In this document: positions 57,142-64,000 of the stretch, in pieces
Layout of the letters: every line of letters begins with the position of its first letter
Numbering within the stretch: position 1 is the stretch's first letter
Assembly (NCBI GenBank): GCA_027922465.2
Contig: BQMF02000170.1
Coordinates: 248,001-312,000 of the forward strand
Direction of reading: 5' to 3'
DNA from: Turritopsis dohrnii
Lineage: Eukaryota > Cnidaria > Hydrozoa > Anthoathecata > Oceaniidae
Length of the DNA stretch: 64,000 nt
The notes under the pieces: model-generated
Database searches by the model: none
What the model was told of the DNA's origin: nothing
The model's input: only the letters and a program-made list of their open reading frames with translations
Made by a program: the position numbers and the translations under genes

Positions 57142-59650
57142 CTAGTATCCCGGGTAAAAACTTTTTACCGAACTTAACTTCGAAAACATTAGGTCAAATC
57201 CACCATTCCCGTGTACGTACCCCGTGACGAAAAAATAAATCATAGAATCGCAACTCAAAAACACCCCATGCGGCGTCGCTCGCCACCCATGTTCAGTATG
57301 CGTTGTGTCGCAGAATTTAACTCTTGCAAAAGTTTCTTTTCAGGCATTAATTTTTTAATTCATTTCTTACATTCAGAAAATTTAAAACTGAAACAAATAG
57401 CAACATGGCTCAGAATATATATTCATACGCAGAAGAGAAGTAACTTTAATGTAAAAAAACGCAATATATAACACAGAACCGTTTACCCAGACATACAAAA
57501 CCAAACATTGAATAATATTACAAAAATGATACCTTCCAACTTTTTCTTTTGTTCAAAAGTTACTACTGGACTGCAACCATTAATGAATTTTTGAAATGAT
57601 AGTTTTAGCTCTTCCCAAAACCATCAACATCATGATTAAAACCATGAGTTTCATTTCTTTGTGCTTTTTTTATTATTGCCTAAAAGAATAATATTTCAAT
57701 TGTAATACCGAAAATAATAATAATAAAAAAAAAGAAACAAAAAAAAAGGAAATTGAAGTACGCATTTATCCTAAAAACAATAACTAAGAACAAAAATTTA
57801 CACAGAAGATAAAAAGTCACAAATAAAATCATACAGCCAAAGTTATATACCTAGGCATAGTACGTAAATGATTACCATAACACAAAATATGCATAAACAC
57901 GATAAAATATAAACTTAAGAAAAATACAGCCACAACGCTTATTTTTTGTAGGATAATTTCATTGCACAGTCATTTAAATTACATAATCCATTCTTCTCTT
58001 AAGTAACCCTCTCAACATTATAACCCATCATGTGCTTCATTTCTATTTTAACAGATGAAAACATTCAAAAAACATACACAAAAAACCTAATCATGCTATG
58101 ACGAAATCTAAAGAAAAACAAAACAAAGTAAAAGAAACTTTGAAAATATATTAACCTTAAAATTAATAATTAAAAACACAAACGTAATGACAGAATTAGT
58201 ATAGCTGAAAAATTTTTAACATATGAAAACATTCGTGGAGCCATTTTTTATTTCCAGTTCAAAGCTCCTCTCTGCGCTGGAAAATTCAAAACACAACAGT
58301 AAACATCCCCCTTATCCTTTATTTATCCACTAATACTAACTATGTTTTAACTAAATAGATACTATTTTAACTTTACCTTTCAATACCAATTCACATCATC
58401 ATGATAGTAAACAATATTGATCATGTTCTGTAGCCATTATCAAACACTTCTAAACTCTTTTACTTTCTATATTTCATACCTGTAAACAAATTAATAACAC
58501 TCGATTAACTTTCCAGCATACTTTCCTATTGTAAACATACACTTTCTATTTGTTTTCTACTGCAATTTCACTACCATTTTTATACAGTGAAAGACATAAA
58601 AATGCTTTCTTCGTATTCATAACTGTGGAGCCATTTTGAAATAAATAAAATAAGGAACAGTTCGTTACCAAAACAAATCAGTAACTGCTCGTGTAGGACC
58701 TGCATCTTTATGATCTGATCGTTTTAACTCTGTTTTTATTCTCTTTTAACGCTGTATTTATTAAATCCGTTTGACTCATGTACTTACGTATATTACTTTA
58801 TATCTTTTCCAAACAATTTTCCACCGAAAAAAAGTAAAACCATTTTCACCAATGTAAATAAACATCATCCTTTCTTCAACTTCATCTACACTACTTCTGT
58901 ACTGCTGCACTCCCATAACTATTTGATAACTATAAAAAGAAATTCGTAAAATCAGCACGACTTTCTTCCACTCGTTCTTCGTTTGGTTTTCATCTGAAAA
59001 AACCTATATATAAAAAAAAACAAACATCTGTTCAAAAACTCACCTACGCATGTGTGCTACCTGCTGCTCACTAATCACTTACACACATGCTGCTGCCTGT
59101 TCTTTTATTAATCGTTCGATCTTTCTGCAGCTAATTTTTAAAAACTTCACTGCACTTCTTCTGTATATCTAAACAAACATTGTAAACAAACAACTAACTC
59201 ACTTACACGTGCTACCCGATAATAAAACGTTTTATAATAATAACAATACCTTCGTGCATACAAACCTGTGTTTCTTCGTCAGTTCTTTCGTCGATTTGCT
59301 GCCTAAAACAATCAAATTTAAATTGAAATATTCGTATACAAAAAGAAACCCGTCTTCTTCGCGAAGTTTCTTGCTCACGAAATGATCGTTGACAAATTTC
59401 GAACGAAGAAATTGCATTGCTCGCACTCCTCCAAAGACGTTTTTCGGCTGATTTCCACTGCGCAAACCAAAAATAACAAAACGGAGGAGCATATACTAAT
59501 CGCGGAAAATCAAAAAAAGTGTCTCTCGTCTCTGCGTGGTTTTACGACAAAAAGGGAAAAAATAAGAAGGATTTGACCGTGAAAAAAAAACAAATATGTC
59601 ACTCTCTAAAATAAAAACCGGATGCACAATCGCGAATTAGTATAATAAGA
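57142..59650 (-). mobile_element. 2.5-kb non-autonomous type-II Helitron with a bypassed terminator
   Basis: On the minus strand: 5' TCTTATTATACTAATTCGCG at 59650, and 3' GGTAAAAAGTTTTTACCCGG then CTAG at 57145-57142. The LINE frame rejoins exactly across it. About 130 bp inside the 3' end, near 57268-57300, lies a GC hairpin like the 3' end of Helitron copy 2, but with its CTAG lost. The middle is AT-rich with no protein. Confidence 0.88.
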
Positions 59651-60208
59651 TAAATTCTAATGATGTGAATGATGTATTTAACAATTTTCAAGAACAATAT
59701 TTACAACTAATGGATAAACATGCTCCTCTAAAAACTCTTTCAAAATGTGAAATAAAATGGTCACGAAAACCGTGGATCACAAAAGGAATTCAAAAGTCTA
59801 TACAAAAAAAGGACTTGTTATACATGTTTTTTTTTATAAGCATTGCACTTATAAGCATATCTAGGCTCAGATATGGGAAAAAATTAAGCATATACTAAGC
59901 ATTATCTCGAGCTTACAAAAAAATATAAGTTACTTTGTAGTACAGCTACTTTGTTTTTGTGAAGCCATTGCAATTCAAATGTTTCGTAGGAATTCGAATG
60001 TTTATAAAAACTTTGAATGTTTATGTGAAAATTGCAAGTGGTTGAAAAAGATTTCGTAAGGATTTTGACGCAGGAATTTGTCGAGTGTCTACGTTTGAGT
60101 TTTTAATTTAATTATTTCTTTAGAATTAATTATTAGATCTCACTATAAAATAAAAATGTCGAAAGTCAAAACCAGAAAGCGAAAGCAACACACACTCGCT
60201 TATACGTC
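59651..60208 (+). pseudogene. LINE linker between endonuclease and RT, degraded
   Basis: Right after the Helitron the frame continues with DVNDVFNNFQEQYLQLMD and KWSRKPWITKGI to a stop at 59896-59898. From about 59900 to 60190 the homology is lost or shifted. No clear insertion borders were found, so this may be plain decay or a replaced segment. Confidence 0.65.
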
Positions 60209-61699
60209 AGCAAAATTTATGTTGAAAAAGAACTAAAATCTTTGAAGCGTGGGAAGGCTGCAGGGCACGATGACATTCCCCCAGGGATGTTAAAAGATGC
60301 TGCCAGTGTAATAGCTAAGCCGTTATGTCATCTCATAAATTTATCTTTACAAACTGGTATTGTACCTGCCGAATGGAAAATAGCAAAAGTGACGCCTATA
60401 CACAAAAGTGGTCCTACTTCGAATTTGGATAATTATCGACCAATTTCAATTTTACCAATAATATCAAAAATTTTAGAGCGATCCGTCCATAAGCAACTGA
60501 CAGAATACTTAGAAAGAAATAAGCTACTCTCTAAAAATCAACATGGCTATCGAAGAAAGAGATCTACTGAGCAAGCTACAACATTTTTCACTGACACTAT
60601 CCGAAAGGAAGCTGACCGCGGTAACTTGGTCGGTGCATTATTCGTAGATCTCTCCAAAGCTTTTGATACACTGTCTCACAGCATTTTGTTGAACAAGCTT
60701 GAATGTTATGGTATATTCGGCATCGAACACCAATGGTTATCAGATTATCTATTCCAGCGTAAACAGATGTGTATATATGAGGGTGTATCATCCGAAGAGC
60801 ATTATATTACGTGTGGTGTACCTCAAGGGTCCATATTAGGACCCTTATTGTTTTTAGTTTACTTCAACGATCTGGAGGACTACCTCATCTACTCAAAGGT
60901 GATCAAATTTGCAGATGATACAGTACTTTATACTTCAAGTAAGCAATTCAAAATCATTGAAAACGAATTAAACACTGATCTAGATGTTTTATCAAACTAT
61001 CTAATGGAAAATGAATTAATCATTAACTTAAAGAAGGACAAAACTGAATCCATGGTTTTTGGCACAGCAAAACGATTAAGCCAATATCCTGACAAATTGA
61101 ATCTTTTTTACCAAGGTTCCAAAATTAACTCAACAACGACTTACAAATATCTTGGCACGATTGTTGATAAAAACTTGAACATGGGAGATAACTTTGACTC
61201 AATATACAGAAAAACGTCAACCAAGTTACGATTGTTGAGAGCATTGAAACCATGTTTAACAAAAAACGCTGTTCACAAAATTTACCGTGGAGTAATTCTA
61301 CCAACGCTATTGTTCAACTGTGCTGCTGATTTGAAGTTCACAAAAACACGACTCAATCTACTCAGTTCGATTGATCGTAGAGTAGCCGCAATTTTGGGTG
61401 AATCGCAGACATGCATTATTGATGAAATACATAAACATGCAGTCCTTCTTGTGAAGAAGTGCTTAGATTGTGTCGTATGTGAAGATTTAGAAAATTATTT
61501 TGAATTTAATATTCATAGTAGAAATACTCGCCAGAATTCTTCCATGTTATTTATTCCTAAAGTGAAACTCGAGCTCGCCAAATTTGGCTTTTTCTCTATG
61601 GGTGTAAAAATTTTCAACTCTTTGCCCATAGAGATACGGCGAACGGAGTCCTTCTCAGACTTTAGGAATAAAGTCATCTCTCATTTTAATTGCAAATAA
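60209..61699 (+). pseudogene. LINE reverse transcriptase
   Basis: A continuous frame of about 490 codons: GKAAGHDDIPPGML, KIAKVTPIHKSG, YRPISILPIISKILER, HGYRRKRSTEQA, FVDLSKAFDTLSH, GVPQGSILGPLLF, the catalytic FADDTVLYT, TYKYLGTIVD and the C-terminal FGFFSMGVKIFNSLP. All seven RT blocks are present and undamaged. It copies element RNA at the nicked target. The domain order and the (AAAT)n tail place it in the CR1/Jockey group. The domain is intact, but the element is dead because of the Helitrons and the linker stop. Confidence 0.9.
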
Positions 61700-62017
61700 T
61701 TTTCATGTTTTTGATAGGTTTTTCTAATATTTACATTTTTCTTTTTACTACTAATAGTTATACCATTATCATTATTTCTCAAGGCCCAATTGATCTGTGT
61801 TGAGCACCTTTTGAGTGGTTTCTGACTTATCTTTCACTTTTCTTTTGTTTGTTTGTTTCAATCGTTTATAGCGGTATTTTTTTGCTAGTGATGTTTTAAA
61901 ATTTTAGTGTCTCAATGATATATATATATATAAGAATTTTTAGGTTTTTATTATCAGGACACGCAATAATAGCAGTAATTTATTACTGAAGTGTATATAT
62001 CCTGATTGTAAATATTC

Positions 62018-62046
62018 ATAATAAATAAATAAATAAATAAATAAAT
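62018..62046. repeat. (AAAT)n tail of the LINE
   Basis: About six AAAT units close the LINE 3' UTR, as expected for CR1/Jockey-type elements that end in short tandem repeats and not in poly-A. Confidence 0.85.
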
Positions 62047-62079
62047 TTTGGAGTTAAAAAGACGATCGTTCACAGAGGT

Positions 62080-63866
62080 GTTGAAACTCCTGTAGCGCTG
62101 CCAAATATAGCTGTTGAAACTTTACATTGTTGTATCCATTGTGGTAAAGACTTCAAGAGTGCCCAGGGTTTAGCTTTTCATACAAAAAGCATGCATCTTG
62201 AAGCATACAATGCCAGTAAAGCTGAAAACAGCCAAAGAGCCAACACAATTAAAGAACAGAAACAAACTGCCGATGAACTTGTCAGTATTCAAGTTAAAAC
62301 TGTTGTTGAAGAGATCGTAACCAAAGTTGTTTCCACTGTTGCCAAAAGTGAAGGAGGACAAAAGAACTCTGGTAAAAAAAGAAAGCAATATAGTGCAGTT
62401 TTCTAGGCAGTTGCAATTTGTGACTACGAGAGTGGTGACGGTAAGTATGATATTGCAGAAAAGTATGACATAACCCAGTCCCAAATCAGCCGTTGGATCA
62501 AAAATAAAACTACCATCATGGAAGATGCTGCATCCTCCCATCGAAAACTATTTAAAAAGGGGAGGAAAGCCACCAAGTACATTCAACTGTACGAGAAGCT
62601 GTGGCAAAAAATTCAGACAAGCCAGATCAAAGGGTCATCTCGTCAACTTTGCTTGGCTTTGGAGCAAGGCTCGAAAATTACAAAATGAGATGGACACAAC
62701 CATTGTTATCAAACAACATGTCATTGTTCGCTTTCTCCAAAGGTACCAAATCAAAATGAGATCGAAACAACGTAACAAGAAGAAACATAAATCCGGTAAG
62801 ATTCCCGAGTTGATGAAGTGGCATGCTAACTATAGAGAGAAGTGTATTCGTACCGGCGTTGATGACCCTGATTATGATGAAAAATGGGGACGATTTAAAC
62901 CACATGAGAGATTAAACGTCGACCAATCACCTTTGCCTTTCGTTGTTCACGGTAAAAAAAACATACGAGTATGTTCCACCCAAAGAAGGCAGTACTCATA
63001 ATACTTGGATAGCACAGCCTGGTGCAGGGCTTGAAAAGAGACAATGCACCCTACAAGTGTGTTTTCGTTCAGAGGGTAAACAACCAAAGTTATCGATAAT
63101 ATTCCGCGGCAAAGGTAAGCCAATCTCTGCAGATGAAAAGCTTGCTTGGCACCCCGATATTGATGTTCTATGGCAAGACAATGCTTGACTTGACCAGTAC
63201 GTTTGCTTGAAATGGTTTGAGGAGACACTTGAACCTTTTGTTAAGAAAGAAGGCTTGAAAAAGTTCGTTTTGCTCCTCGATAATCTAACAGGCCAGATGC
63301 AGGACGACTTTAAACAAGCAGTTGCCAAGGCAAAGGGGCTTTTGTGGTATGGCTTGCCAGATGCAACCGACCTATGGCAGCCAGTAGATGCTGGCTACGC
63401 AGCATGTTTGAAGTCACTCATCTCAATCGAGCATAGAAATTGGCTTGATATCGAAGACAATGCTGAACGATGGTTTGGTAATGAAAAGCCCTACTCTGCC
63501 AAAGAAAGGCGTATTTTGATTACTCAGTGGGCTGGCAAAGCTTGGGAAAAACTTGGTGGCGAAAAATACGACAAAATCAGAAAGAGTTGCTGGACAGCTA
63601 CCGGATACCTGATAACAGCTGACGGTTCAAATGATAATCTGGTCACACCAGAAGGCTTAAAGGATTACAAGGTCCCACCACCCTCGTTGGCTGATGCAAA
63701 TGAAGTTGTTCCCTCCAGCAATATCGATACTACCCCTCAAGCCCAGCCAGTTGAAGAGGAGAATGAAATAGCTATTGATGAAAACATGGAGTTCTTTACC
63801 CCTGAGGAGGAGGACGGTGAAAGAAACGCTTTTGATTTTATTGATTCATTTGTGGAAAAGTTATAA
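62080..63866 (+). pseudogene. pogo/CENP-B-type DDE transposase with a C2H2 finger, broken
   Basis: The start has a C2H2 finger, CIHCGKDFKSAQGLAFH (62130-62190). The frame then meets a TAG at 62404-62406, continues with a helix-turn-helix KYDIAEKYDITQSQISRWI, and shifts frame at about 62560 and 62670. Next come FLQRYQIKMR and the DDE core: LNVDQSPLPF (first Asp), then a one-base shift near 62960, FRGKGKPISADEKLAW, a TGA at 63186-63188, LLLDNLTGQ (second Asp) and DLWQPVDAGY (third Asp). The acidic tail ends at 63866. The D-D-D triad is intact. The family moves Tc1/mariner-superfamily elements. No terminal repeats were found. Confidence 0.82.
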
Positions 63867-64000
63867 CCAGTTTTAACAAGTTTTTAAAAAAGTTACATAA
63901 CTAAAAGTTAAGAAAAATTAAACCAAAAATCTGTTTCTTTTGTTTCCCTCTTTCCGAGTTTCGTTTATTATAACTCAACCAAGAATTCTAATAGGCAAAT
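63867..64000. other. non-coding flank
   Basis: AT-rich, nothing recognised. Confidence 0.4.

Larger units (their letters stand above)
53420..62046 (+). mobile_element. CR1/Jockey-type LINE split by three Helitrons
   Basis: Its pieces are 53423-53808 (PHD-type finger), 55228-55357 (linker), 56259-57141 (endonuclease), 59651-60208 (linker, partly degraded) and 60209-61699 (RT), then a 3' UTR with an (AAAT)n tail at 62018-62046. Each Helitron lies exactly between adjacent bases of one reading frame, so the LINE was intact when they landed. Without them it is about 3.8 kb, near full length for one long ORF. Confidence 0.88.

Overview
The window is animal nuclear DNA built almost entirely from mobile elements of many ages nested in one another. 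It is AT-rich, coding pieces are interrupted by GT-AG introns, and it holds Helitrons, CR1/Jockey-type LINEs, gypsy and BEL/Pao retroelements, a DIRS-like element, a Penelope fragment, hAT, pogo, Harbinger-like and other MITEs, and a tRNA-derived SINE. This mix, and several protein families that I know as multicopy in cnidarians and other marine invertebrates, suggests a cnidarian-like invertebrate. The species cannot be told from the sequence. I see no clear ordinary host gene.

Layout. 1-1270: two abutting non-autonomous Helitrons. 1271-5100: a MULE-type transposase scrap, a hairpin and simple repeats. 5100-12172 (minus): a dead autonomous Helitron (Rep-helicase) whose promoter and N-terminal region are tandemly duplicated. 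12459-20783: an 8,325-bp DNA transposon with a 6-bp target duplication (TTGTTG) and long inverted repeats. It carries two convergent multi-exon genes: a HECT-type ubiquitin ligase (plus strand) and a DDE integrase-core protein (minus strand). 22568-25390 (minus): gypsy-type remnant. 25481-32122 (plus): BEL/Pao remnant interrupted by a SINE (itself hit by a MITE) and by a hAT element (itself hit by a LINE). 32176-40831 (plus): second dead autonomous Helitron, which also holds a micro-exon gene between the helicase and its 3' end. 40834-45260: Helitron 5' end, Penelope GIY-YIG fragment, decayed LINE, DIRS-like gag and tyrosine recombinase. 45350-50802: head-to-tail array of Helitrons. 52131-53062 (minus): a broken CXC-domain gene. 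53420-62046: one CR1-type LINE cut by three Helitrons; removing each one restores the reading frame. 62080-63866: a broken pogo-type transposase with an N-terminal C2H2 finger.

Two themes stand out. First, the 8.3-kb element pairs a ubiquitin ligase with an integrase-type transposase, and both genes appear to start inside the same inverted-repeat leader, so they are probably expressed together. I do not know a described transposon with this gene content. Second, the Helitrons show how their ends evolve: zero-spacing tandem junctions, a composite of two ends that moved as one unit, and an inactivated 3' terminator bypassed in favour of a new one downstream. All exon structures are inferred by eye from splice sites and frame continuity.
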